Positions 1 to 5,244 of a stretch of DNA of 5,755 nt are shown piece by piece. The notes under the pieces were generated by a model. It saw only the letters and a list, made by a program, of their open reading frames with translations, did not search any database and was not told where the DNA came from. Position 1 is the first letter of the stretch, and the number at the start of each line of letters is the position of its first letter. Origin of the DNA: Patescibacteria group bacterium (GTDB lineage: Bacteria; Patescibacteriota; Microgenomatia; Levybacterales; UBA12049). Made by a program: the position numbers and the translations under genes. Location of the stretch: assembly GCA_018900295.1 (NCBI GenBank), contig JAHIGH010000155.1, forward strand, positions 1 through 5,755, in the 5' to 3' direction.

Positions 1-156
1 AAAAGGCGCCACCCTCCCCTGCGATAAATAAATAACTTTATCAATATCACTTACGCTTGTATGCTTAAAAAGATCCGACAAAATATCAATCATCGCCAGT
101 CTCGACGCCGTCTGTTCCAATCTCTCAAAATACTCAGAAAGTTTAGAAAATAACAT
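1..156 (-). CDS. ATP-dependent DNA ligase, N-terminal part (runs off window)
   Basis: The frame is open from an ATG at 156 to the window edge and gives 52 residues starting MLFSKLSEYFERLEQTASRL. The pattern F-x-x-L-x-x-Y-F-x-x-L-E-x-T-x-S-R-L, followed near residues 38-51 by DIDKVIYLSQGRVAP, is what I recall of the helical N-terminal DNA-binding domain (DNA_ligase_A_N) of archaeal-type ATP-dependent ligases. These seal nicks in DNA through a lysine-AMP intermediate. The catalytic KxDG motif would lie beyond the window, so it cannot be checked. An alternative TTG start at 165 would add three residues and puts AGAGGA (175-180) 9 nt upstream, a better spacing than for the ATG. The gene has its own upstream region and looks like the chromosomal border of the accessory block. 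Confidence 0.72.
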   Translation of the reverse strand, partial: MLFSKLSEYFERLEQTASRLAMIDILSDLFKHTSVSDIDKVIYLSQGRVAPF

Positions 157-174
157 ATTACTCAAAATAAAAAT

Positions 175-180
175 TCCTCT
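175..180 (-). promoter_or_regulatory. Shine-Dalgarno candidate for the ligase gene
   Basis: AGAGGA on the minus strand lies 9 nt before a TTG codon at 165-163 and 18 nt before the ATG at 156. The spacing favours the TTG as the true start, but the family-like N-terminus fits either choice. Confidence 0.4.
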
Positions 181-262
181 ACCGCGTTCATTGCAACAAA
201 ATATCGCAACTCTTTTCTCTTGTTCCAATGTCGGCGGATTTTTTTGCCTTCAAAAATAGCAG

Positions 263-291
263 ATTATTTTTACGCACCTAATACTTGACAA
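263..291 (-). promoter_or_regulatory. Sigma70-like promoter for the ligase gene
   Basis: Read on the minus strand, TTGTCA (291-286) is followed after exactly 17 nt by AATAAT (268-263). Each hexamer matches consensus at five of six positions. Transcription would begin near 257, giving a leader of roughly 90-100 nt before the ligase start. A weaker alternative, TTGGAA (228-223) with 17 nt to GATATT (205-200), lies closer to the gene. The assignment is sequence-based only. Confidence 0.45.
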
Positions 292-343
292 TTACTATAC
301 AATCAGTAATAAATAAATCGCTGGTCTTTTTGAGCAGATATTT

Positions 344-364
344 TATAGCATTCTAAATGCTATA
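344..364. repeat. Perfect 9-bp inverted repeat
   Basis: TATAGCATT (344-352), a 3-nt centre CTA, then AATGCTATA (356-364). No clean T-run follows on either strand, so it is not a good intrinsic terminator. A regulator-binding palindrome or a small-element remnant is as likely. The right arm begins a 9-mer, GCTATAGGT, that recurs at 424-432. Confidence 0.6.
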
Positions 365-477
365 GGTTTTATATTTATTAACAATAAACACTATTTTAAT
401 CTCTATTTTTCAATTTTCTTACAGCTATAGGTCTTGACATACTCTTAAAACTATGATATCTTAAATTAAGTGATCAT

Positions 478-491
478 CCACCAGTAGGTGG
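478..491. repeat. Short GC-rich hairpin after the DUF3800 gene
   Basis: CCACC (478-482), loop AGTA, GGTGG (487-491). It is GC-rich against an AT-rich background and lies about 15 nt past the DUF3800 stop codon on the minus strand. It may help end or protect that transcript, but no U-tract follows on the minus strand, so it is not a canonical Rho-independent terminator. Confidence 0.4.
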
Positions 492-496
492 GGTTC

Positions 497-528
497 ACAA
501 ATATCTTAAGTTTTTTTGAGATATTTGT
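497..528. repeat. 10-bp inverted repeat spanning the DUF3800 stop codon
   Basis: ACAAATATCT (497-506) and AGATATTTGT (519-528) are exact reverse complements separated by 12 nt. The stop codon at 508-506 lies at the edge of the distal arm. The transcript end could fold here. The stem is AU-rich and has no trailing U-run on the coding strand, so termination is uncertain. Confidence 0.5.
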
Positions 529-1339
529 AAGCTTCACCTTTTTTAATTTTAAAAAAGTTTCTTATTTTTTCTTCCGAAATTCTATCTAAATCTTTTCTAT
601 ATAATTTCTTTCTAATTTCAGCCCAAACCACATCTAATTTAATTTTACTCATGGTAGAAATTTTTCTTCTTGCATGAAAAAAGGCTGTATAGGAAATTAA
701 ATCCGTAAGCTCAAGTCCTCCCGATAAAAACTTCTTTTCGGCAAAACAAATAGCAGTACATCTTTCTGCGATTAGATTTGCTGAAACATTATCAAGGAAC
801 CCATCAGGCTGCTTGCTTCCATAAAGAGATTTTATTAACTGATAATCTCCTCCTCTTCTTGCATCTACTATTATTTCTCCTATCGAATGATTTTTCTTTA
901 AATAAGGCGCAAACCATTTAAAAAGCATGCAGGAGGCAATTTTATATGGAAACTCTTTCATTTCTTTTTTATCCGAAGATCCTTTAAAATCATCATCCGA
1001 TGTGGCTCCCAATACTGCTTTAAATTGCTTCTTATTGATTGCCATTATATGTATTTTTATGGGAATAAGAGAAATAAAATCGGCTAATGCCTCAAGTAGA
1101 GAAGCAGCATCGGCATCGGAGAGTTTTCGTGTTTTTAGGCTCTCAAAAATATCATAGCTATGAAAGGGAAAAGTTGTATCTATGCCATATTTCCTCTTTA
1201 TATAACTAAAAAAACCTTCTATTGGGATTTTTTCTTCTTCATCTAAAATTACTCCTGTTAAAATAAAGGGTTCTTCTGCTTTTTCAATCAAGCTGGATTT
1301 CCCGGATTCATCAATATAGAGGGTAGACAGTTTCTTCAT
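506..1339 (-). CDS. DUF3800 domain protein
   Basis: A 277-aa intact protein of typical DUF3800 size. The N-terminus LYIDESG (residues 7-13) gives the conserved Asp10-Glu11 pair on the first strand. VDARRGGD (around Asp159) and GLELTDLISY (around Asp213) supply the further acidic residues of the family, whose fold is thought to be RNase H-like; a nuclease-type role is inference. The family is common in mobile and defence neighbourhoods, and its exact function is unsettled. The ATG at 1339 is directly preceded in frame by TAA, which fixes the start. No Shine-Dalgarno sequence is visible, and the promoter lies so close that the mRNA is probably leaderless. It stands apart from the upstream genes as its own transcription unit and ends at a hairpin. 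Confidence 0.85.
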   Translation of the reverse strand: MKKLSTLYIDESGKSSLIEKAEEPFILTGVILDEEEKIPIEGFFSYIKRKYGIDTTFPFHSYDIFESLKTRKLSDADAASLLEALADFISLIPIKIHIMAINKKQFKAVLGATSDDDFKGSSDKKEMKEFPYKIASCMLFKWFAPYLKKNHSIGEIIVDARRGGDYQLIKSLYGSKQPDGFLDNVSANLIAERCTAICFAEKKFLSGGLELTDLISYTAFFHARRKISTMSKIKLDVVWAEIRKKLYRKDLDRISEEKIRNFFKIKKGEAYKYLKKT

Positions 1340-1349
1340 TTATCATATC

Positions 1350-1378
1350 ATTCTACTCTCGCTTTTTTGACGAGTCAA
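1350..1378 (-). promoter_or_regulatory. Strong sigma70-type promoter of the DUF3800 gene
   Basis: On the minus strand TTGACT (1378-1373) is followed by a 17-nt spacer and TAGAAT (1355-1350). Only 10 nt separate the -10 box from the ATG, so the expected start of transcription leaves a leader of about 3-5 nt. The -35 box is part of an inverted repeat, TTGAC-GA-GTCAA (1367-1378), a possible repressor site. The -35 box directly abuts the stop codon (1379-1381) of the upstream remnant frame. Confidence 0.6.
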
Positions 1379-1499
1379 TTAGGTAAATATTTTTAATTTA
1401 TCCGATTCATTATCTATCCATTTTTCCGCTTCTTCTTCGTTCTTCTCAATCGCCATTTCCACACCCCGCTTTGCTATAATTTACAACCGTATATTGCAT
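1379..1499 (-). pseudogene. Frameshifted remnant of a small gene
   Basis: Two short frames follow one another. From the ATG at 1499 a 17-residue frame reads MQYTVVNYSKAGCGNGD and stops at 1446. In the next frame an acidic, helical peptide (MAIEKNEEEAEKWIDNESDK..., 25 residues from an ATG at 1456) runs to a TAA at 1379 and is open further upstream, overlapping the first. A one-base indel would join them into a protein of about 40 residues. The first seven codons, MQYTVVN, nearly repeat the start of the RAYT gene, MQYSVVN. I do not recognise the product; a small antitoxin-like protein is possible but unproven. It begins 7 nt after the RAYT stop. Confidence 0.4.
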
Positions 1500-1500
1500 A
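1479..1500. repeat. 22-bp direct repeat, copy downstream of RAYT
   Basis: Matches 2017-2038 at 21 of 22 positions; the only difference is T1490 versus A2028. On the minus strand it contains the ATG and first codons of the small remnant gene. Confidence 0.75.
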
Positions 1501-1506
1501 GTTTAA

Positions 1507-2037
1507 TTAATTATATAAATTATCCTGATTATTTCTGTCAAAATCCCATTTAAGCGGGTTGTTAGCGATATATTCGCGGATTTTTTCCAATGACTTCTCA
1601 TCGTGGATAATATGATCGTAAAATGAACGCTGCCATTGAAATTCCGGCAATCCGTTTCGATGGATTAATTTTGACGAGGTGGTTTTAAATGCACCCATTA
1701 ATTCTGATAGGGATTTGATTTTTGGTTTATCGGGCATTTCGTATCGTAGGGACAGGTCGCGACCTGTCCCTACAACAATAATTCCGTGCAAATGATTAGG
1801 CATTATGATAAATTCGTCCAAATTCACGTAATTATATTGTTTTGCCAGCCATAACCATTGTTGTTTTACGATTTTTCCATATTCATTTAAAATCATTTTT
1901 CCGTTCTCGATTTTGCCGAAATATTCAATTTTGCCTTTTGCGCATACGGTTATGAAATAATATCCATTTTGGGAATAATCATATTTTTGCAGTCTGTTTA
2001 ATTTACGTTCTCTGCGATTTACAACCGAATATTGCAT
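1507..2037 (-). CDS. RAYT (REP-associated tyrosine transposase), Y1 HUH family
   Basis: A 176-aa single-domain protein of the Y1_Tnp (IS200-like) family. The N-terminal strand NGYYFITVCAKG (24-35) is followed by the HUH motif MPNHLHGIIVV (His82, His84), then KIKSLSELMGAFKTTSSK (106-123), WQRSFYDHII (135-144) and REYIANNP (154-161). Tyr156 aligns with the catalytic Tyr of RAYTs. Such enzymes cut single-stranded DNA beside REP hairpins, making a 5'-phosphotyrosine bond. All catalytic residues are present, so it may be active. Residues around 90-100 (TGRDLSLRYE) lie in the loop between the HUH and Tyr segments and are encoded by a perfect palindrome. The ATG is only 2 nt past the stop of the HEPN-like gene, suggesting translational coupling, and it lies inside a repeat shared with the downstream flank. 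Confidence 0.92.
   Translation of the reverse strand: MQYSVVNRRERKLNRLQKYDYSQNGYYFITVCAKGKIEYFGKIENGKMILNEYGKIVKQQWLWLAKQYNYVNLDEFIIMPNHLHGIIVVGTGRDLSLRYEMPDKPKIKSLSELMGAFKTTSSKLIHRNGLPEFQWQRSFYDHIIHDEKSLEKIREYIANNPLKWDFDRNNQDNLYN
1746..1773. repeat. Perfect 28-bp REP-like palindrome inside the RAYT gene
   Basis: The left half GTAGGGACAGGTCG (1746-1759) and right half CGACCTGTCCCTAC (1760-1773) are exact reverse complements with no loop base. The element is GC-rich in an AT-rich gene. Both strands start with GTAG, the tetranucleotide at the foot of REP hairpins bound by the E. coli RAYT. It keeps the reading frame and codes for a stretch in a variable loop. Confidence 0.85.
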
Positions 2038-2038
2038 A
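2017..2038. repeat. 22-bp direct repeat, copy at the RAYT start
   Basis: Partner of 1479-1500 with one mismatch. It includes the RAYT start codon (2037-2035) and the first six codons. The repeat pair brackets the RAYT coding region with a period of 538 bp. Confidence 0.75.
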
Positions 2039-2039
2039 A

Positions 2040-2504
2040 TTATTTTTTATTGTCATCAGCTTCTTTCCCAATATATCGTCTAAACTCTTTCAATAATTGT
2101 CTTATTTGAGTAATTCTTTGCGCCTCTAATGGCATACTAAATTCAACCTCAAGCTCTTTTTTGTAATTTCTTTTGAACTTTACAAGATGATTAACTCCAT
2201 TTTTATCTATCTCAGCAATAACCCCGTGAGCCATTGCATGCCTTAACTGTATTAATTCTTGAGGGAGGCTAATATTAGGGAAATATTTATTAAATTCTTT
2301 TGTAATTTCTCCGAAACTTGGATTAGAAAAAGATTTTGGATATTCTTTATAAACTTTACCCTTTGTGTACGGAGGTTTTGGAAATTTACCAATTTCCCCA
2401 TCTTTTCTTGCTATGGCGCAACGCATTAAAAATTCAATGGCCGTAATATCTCTCCAAACCTCCCCCAAACATTCAAAAAAAAATTTAACTTCGTCTTGAT
2501 TCAT
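2040..2504 (-). CDS. HEPN-like hypothetical protein
   Basis: A 154-aa, mostly helical, basic protein. The segment LPQELIQLRHAMAHGVI (residues 80-96) contains R88-x4-H93 followed by Gly, the R-x4-6-H signature of HEPN-type RNases, in which Arg and His form the active site in a dimer. The N-terminal helix (about 1-33) and a C-terminal helix after residue 125 would complete the bundle. The stretch between them (residues 38-80) is longer than in minimal HEPN proteins. No MNT nucleotidyltransferase or other usual partner is adjacent, so its role as a toxin or abortive-infection RNase is inference. The start is well supported by GGAG 7 nt upstream of the ATG; this lies in a 23-bp repeat also found before the RhuM gene. 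The RAYT gene follows after 2 nt. Confidence 0.6.
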   Translation of the reverse strand: MNQDEVKFFFECLGEVWRDITAIEFLMRCAIARKDGEIGKFPKPPYTKGKVYKEYPKSFSNPSFGEITKEFNKYFPNISLPQELIQLRHAMAHGVIAEIDKNGVNHLVKFKRNYKKELEVEFSMPLEAQRITQIRQLLKEFRRYIGKEADDNKK

Positions 2505-2508
2505 AGAC

Positions 2509-2531
2509 TATCTCCAAAAACTTAATTTTTC
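2509..2531. repeat. 23-bp direct repeat carrying the HEPN ribosome binding site
   Basis: Identical to 3560-3582. On the minus strand it includes AAATTAAGTTTTTGGAGATA, whose GGAG lies 7 nt before the HEPN ATG. Similarity continues imperfectly for about 10 bases upstream (to about 2542), where both copies can encode the tail AK-x-EKLSFWR followed by a stop. Here that tail is in frame with, but after, the RhuM stop codon. Confidence 0.8.
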
Positions 2532-2555
2532 TTTTTTCGCCCGTTCAATATTTTT

Positions 2556-3554
2556 TTATTCTGCGAGCAAATTTTTCACAATTTTAATCATCACTTCTTT
2601 TTCTTTCGGGTCGCTTTCGGCAATCAGCAAAGCCAGCGCGGTTAAAGCGTTGTCGTTTATTTTCCGCTCGCCGGATTTTTTGAAAAGATAATTTGATTTG
2701 TCCAGAAAATAAACAAACAAAAACGAAGCGGTTCTTTTGTTGCCGTCTGAAAATGGATGATCTTTTACGGTTAAATAAAGCAGATGCGCCGCTTTGTCCT
2801 CAATCGCTGGATATAATTCCTTTTTGGCAAAAGTTTGATAAAGTCCTTTGATAATTCCCTCGAAACCTCCGCCTCTTTCTTGTCCGAATAGATCGCTTGC
2901 TTCTTTTTTGGCAATTAATTCTTTTTTCAATTCAGCGATTATTTTCGCTCCGTCTTCATATTTCAAAACAAACTCTGATTTTCGGCCTTTTTCATCCGCC
3001 AATTTTCCTTTGTCGTATTGTTCAAGTAAAGAAAGTGTTTTTGAATAATCAGCAAGCAGGTTTAAAATTTCCGCCTCTTGTCCTGTCAATAATTCTTTTT
3101 TTGACTGCTTTTGTAAAAATAAAACCGCTTCTTGCAATTCGTGAAATTTGTTTTGCGCCTCAAGAATCCGTTTTTCATTTACGGCATAACCATTCAAAAC
3201 ATACTGGCGAAGAGTTTTAGTCGCCCATTGACGGAATTTTGTAGCGTTAGCGGAATTAACCCTATAGCCGATAGAAAGTATTAAATCCAAATTGTAGTAT
3301 TCGATTTTTCTCATTACCTTTCTTTTCCCTTCGGTTTGAAGTGTTTCCAAAATGGAAACAGTTGATTTTTTATCCAGCTCGCCCGTGTCAAATATATTTT
3401 TTACATGTTTGGAAATAGCCGCCTTTTGCACATTAAAAAGCTCGCCCACTTGTTGTTGGGTCAAAAAAATCGTTTCTTTACTTGCGTCAAGACGCGCTTC
3501 TATAGCGCCGCTTGGCGCTTGGTAAATTGCAATTTGTCTATTATCTTTTTTCAT
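2556..3554 (-). CDS. RhuM-family protein with C-terminal Fic/Doc domain
   Basis: An intact 332-aa fusion. Residues about 8-125 form the RhuM 'virulence' domain: LTQQQVGELFNVQKAAISKH (31-50) looks like a helix-turn-helix, followed by EGKRKVMRKIEYYNLD (75-90), SIGYRVNSANATKFRQWATK (94-113) and LNGYAVNEKRI (120-130). A charged, probably coiled-coil linker (130-220) leads to a Fic/Doc domain with the active motif HPFSDGNKRT (266-275; His266, Asp270, Asn272, Arg274). Fic proteins transfer AMP or another phosphate-bearing group to target proteins. The NKR form resembles Doc, which phosphorylates EF-Tu, so the chemistry here is open. RhuM genes often sit inside type I restriction loci, which fits the HsdR-like fragment nearby. 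The ATG at 3554 has GGAGAT a few bases upstream, in the same 23-bp repeat as the next gene. Confidence 0.9.
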   Translation of the reverse strand: MKKDNRQIAIYQAPSGAIEARLDASKETIFLTQQQVGELFNVQKAAISKHVKNIFDTGELDKKSTVSILETLQTEGKRKVMRKIEYYNLDLILSIGYRVNSANATKFRQWATKTLRQYVLNGYAVNEKRILEAQNKFHELQEAVLFLQKQSKKELLTGQEAEILNLLADYSKTLSLLEQYDKGKLADEKGRKSEFVLKYEDGAKIIAELKKELIAKKEASDLFGQERGGGFEGIIKGLYQTFAKKELYPAIEDKAAHLLYLTVKDHPFSDGNKRTASFLFVYFLDKSNYLFKKSGERKINDNALTALALLIAESDPKEKEVMIKIVKNLLAE

Positions 3555-3558
3555 ATTT

Positions 3559-3744
3559 TTATCTCCAAAAACTTAATTTTTCGCCTTTTGCCCAGGCAAT
3601 AAACTTTTCCGCCACCCCGTCGGGCAATTCGCCGTTGTGGTTGTGCAAATCGTGACTAATAATCAAGTATCCGTTTTTTATCCAGTTTCGGTTGATTATT
3701 GCCGTTTTTGACGAATACATAATCGCCGGAATTTGTACCAGCAT
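3559..3744 (-). pseudogene. Short orphan C-terminal fragment
   Basis: A 61-codon frame ending AEKFIAWAKGEKLSFWR. I do not recognise the family. Residues about 18-61 (NRNWIKNGYLIISHDLHNHN...) read like real protein, while the start (MLVQIPAIMYSSK) does not. Over the same bases another frame reads GTNSGDYVFVKNGNN, which looks more protein-like, so a frameshift near 3680-3695 in an older gene is likely. The frame is also the same as that of the upstream 204-aa gene, separated only by that gene's TAA and five codons. The stop codon overlaps the ribosome binding site of the RhuM gene. The best reading is a decayed tail of a lost gene. Confidence 0.35.
3560..3582. repeat. 23-bp direct repeat carrying the RhuM ribosome binding site
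   Basis: Identical to 2509-2531, 1051 bp away. On the minus strand it codes for the last residues of the upstream fragment (KLSFWR) and ends in GGAGAT, the Shine-Dalgarno of the RhuM-Fic gene. Confidence 0.8.
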
Positions 3745-3759
3745 TAACTGACGTGCTGT

Positions 3760-4374
3760 TTAATTTTCATTTGAACTTTTGCCATAATTTTTTGGAAAAT
3801 ATTTCTTCCCAGCCTGCCATAAATACTGATCTATTTGTTTTAAATTAAATTGTTCTAGACCGTAAAATTTTCTAAAATCTATAAGTATTTTTTTAAATAA
3901 TTGATATAATCGCAAATCTTGTCTTGAAAAATTTGAAAATTTATCTTTTTCTTTAAGTCTCATAAGCATTTTATCTACATAAGAATCATAGATTGGATAA
4001 ATTAACGGTTTATGATGACTGCAATATTTTGTTGCAAATGAGTAAAAATTTTTTGTTTTCCCTCCCTTCATTTCAACTTCAGCAATTTTATTTACTATTT
4101 CCAAATCATCTTTTGCAAAATTGCCATCTATATTTAATAAAATTATATGTTTAGCTACTGTAAACGGCGAGAAAATATTTGTACTATAAAAATCATTTAG
4201 GGAACAAACTTTTATCAAAACATCATCAAGATTATTATTAAGCGGATATGTTTTTGTAAATAGTTTTTCCAAACTACTTTCTTGCAGGGTATAATTTTCA
4301 AGAGTATTCCATAGCCTAAGATATCTTTCAACTTCTTTTCGTGATGGTTTTCTTATATTTAAATTATTTTTCAT
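3760..4374 (-). CDS. Hypothetical protein (204 aa), possible glycosylase-like helical fold
   Basis: An intact, basic, mostly helical protein that I cannot name. Visible marks are ERYLRLWNTLENYTLQESSL (16-35), IKVCSLNDFYSTNIFSPF (54-71), FYSFATKYCSHHKPLIYPIYDSYV (110-133) and LKQIDQYLWQAGKKYFPKNY (178-197). The middle motif, with paired His and P-I-Y-D-S-Y, recalls small DNA-glycosylase-like proteins that recur in phage and defence neighbourhoods. There is no clear helix-hairpin-helix GPG turn, so this is a weak hint. There is no signal peptide or membrane segment, so a cytoplasmic location is expected. The start at 4374 has only AAAGTAGAA upstream, a weak ribosome binding site. It lies between two broken genes, 32 nt after the HsdR-like fragment. 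Confidence 0.7.
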   Translation of the reverse strand: MKNNLNIRKPSRKEVERYLRLWNTLENYTLQESSLEKLFTKTYPLNNNLDDVLIKVCSLNDFYSTNIFSPFTVAKHIILLNIDGNFAKDDLEIVNKIAEVEMKGGKTKNFYSFATKYCSHHKPLIYPIYDSYVDKMLMRLKEKDKFSNFSRQDLRLYQLFKKILIDFRKFYGLEQFNLKQIDQYLWQAGKKYFPKNYGKSSNEN

Positions 4375-4406
4375 AATTCTACTTTATTGATTCAATATTC
4401 CCGCCG

Positions 4407-4601
4407 CTAAATTTTACGCCAACAAAGCTGACAAACAACTTCCTCCGGCTTCAAGATGATTTCTTTATCGCGAATAACGCAGACAACATACGACTTTCCA
4501 TCTTTGACGGTTATTTTTTGCTCTAATTTATCAACAAGCGACTGCTCAAATAACGAAAAACTATAATTTGAGTCCTTGATGATGTTTGAAATATTTTTCA
4601 T
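4407..4601 (-). pseudogene. Truncated type I restriction R-subunit-like N-terminus
   Basis: Of the 64 residues, about the first 58 read like the start of a type I restriction enzyme HsdR N-terminal (HSDR_N-type) protein: ISNIIKDSNYSFSLFEQ (4-20), then DGKSYVVCVIRDKEIILKPE (34-53) and EVVCQL. In family members I recall, the pattern continues as RQL followed by a lysine- and leucine-rich helix and the catalytic nuclease core. Here it runs into CWRKI and a TAG, so the nuclease core and helicase are missing. The same domain also starts some N-6 methylase-type proteins. It begins 22 nt after the Fic stop, without a clear ribosome binding site. It is probably not functional, though a free 64-residue peptide cannot be excluded. 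Confidence 0.5.
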
Positions 4602-4623
4602 GGTTTTATCTAAATTAGACCCT

Positions 4624-5202
4624 TTACCCCATCACGTATTTCGCCGCTTTCGTGCTTCCCTGTTTTTTTACAATCCCATGTCTTATCAATGACTTCAATT
4701 CATTCAATATTGTATCTTCTGATACAAGCGGAAAAAGCGTCTTAAATCCGGTGTTTGCCAAATACCCGGTCTTTTGAATATACTCAACGATTTTCAATTG
4801 TCGCTCGCTCAGCATAACCGGTTTCCCGCCCAGCCGCTCCCGCAACTTCCCGTCAACCGATATTCTCTCCACCTTTTCCTTAATCTTCGTCAACTCAATC
4901 GCCAATCCCTGCGTGAAGTATTCAAGCCAGACCGTCAAATCGCCATTATTTTTCTCAACACTCTGCAAACTACTATAATAAACAGTTGCGTCATTATCAA
5001 AATATTCTTCAAGCGAAAAAAATTTCCTTATATCATATCCGCTCTGAAATAAAATAAAAGTAGACAAGACTCGCGCTACTCTTCCATTCCCGTCAATAAA
5101 AGGATGTATACGCACCAATTCGTAATGAACTACCCCGCTCTTAAGCACCGGATGAATTTCCTCAACCGGAGTTTTATTAATAAATTCTACAAGCTCTTTC
5201 AC
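4624..5202 (-). CDS. Fic protein, C-terminal part (catalytic motif and winged helix), cut off by an upstream stop
   Basis: 192 residues from a GTG at 5202, in the same frame as the N-terminal part and separated from it by one TAG and 14 sense codons. Residues 1-10 (MKELVEFINK) continue the Fic fold. HPFIDGNGR (33-41) is the complete Fic active motif with catalytic His33 and Arg41. A helical region (60-125) follows. Residues about 129-192 form a winged helix-turn-helix (LSERQLKIVEYIQ, then EDTILNELKSLIRHGIVKKQG). This layout fits Fic proteins that modify a target with AMP and also bind DNA. The intervening codons (ITFTPPVVLGVPYK) are themselves Fic-like, showing that the GTG is only an artefactual or fallback start. 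GGGG about 14 nt upstream is a poor ribosome binding site. Without the N-terminal inhibitory helix, any product would lack self-inhibition. Confidence 0.75.
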   Translation of the reverse strand: MKELVEFINKTPVEEIHPVLKSGVVHYELVRIHPFIDGNGRVARVLSTFILFQSGYDIRKFFSLEEYFDNDATVYYSSLQSVEKNNGDLTVWLEYFTQGLAIELTKIKEKVERISVDGKLRERLGGKPVMLSERQLKIVEYIQKTGYLANTGFKTLFPLVSEDTILNELKSLIRHGIVKKQGSTKAAKYVMG

Positions 5203-5244
5203 CTTATATGGTACCCCAAGTACGACAGGCGGAGTGAAAGTTAT

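Larger units (their letters stand above)
157..505. other. Intergenic region with inverted repeats, no gene seen
   Basis: About 350 bases lie between the end of the DUF3800 gene and the start of the ligase gene. I find no convincing open frame on either strand. The region is very AT-rich and holds the ligase promoter candidate, a 9-bp inverted repeat (344-364), two copies of GCTATAGGT (359-367 and 424-432), a small CCACC/GGTGG hairpin (478-491), and part of a hairpin overlapping the DUF3800 stop codon (497-528). On the plus strand TTGACA (434-439) stands 17 nt before TATCTT (457-462). That could be a promoter firing toward the 3' end of the DUF3800 gene, but the -10 match is poor. Confidence 0.6.

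Noticed and set aside
1475..1480. TATAAT on the plus strand as a promoter
   Set aside because: No -35 box lies at a suitable distance, and no plus-strand gene follows.
2848..3220. Open frames on the plus strand opposite the RhuM-Fic gene
   Set aside because: They mirror a strongly supported minus-strand gene, have no family-like motifs and no ribosome binding sites. The same holds for plus-strand frames near 927-1157, 3405-3602, 4774-5052, 5104-5340 and 5386-5733.
3327..3344. Inhibitory Fic motif (S/T)xxxE(G/N) in TLQTEG of the RhuM-Fic protein
   Set aside because: The match falls in the RhuM domain, where an EG-x-R-x-V pattern is conserved for other reasons, far from the Fic core. It is probably coincidence.
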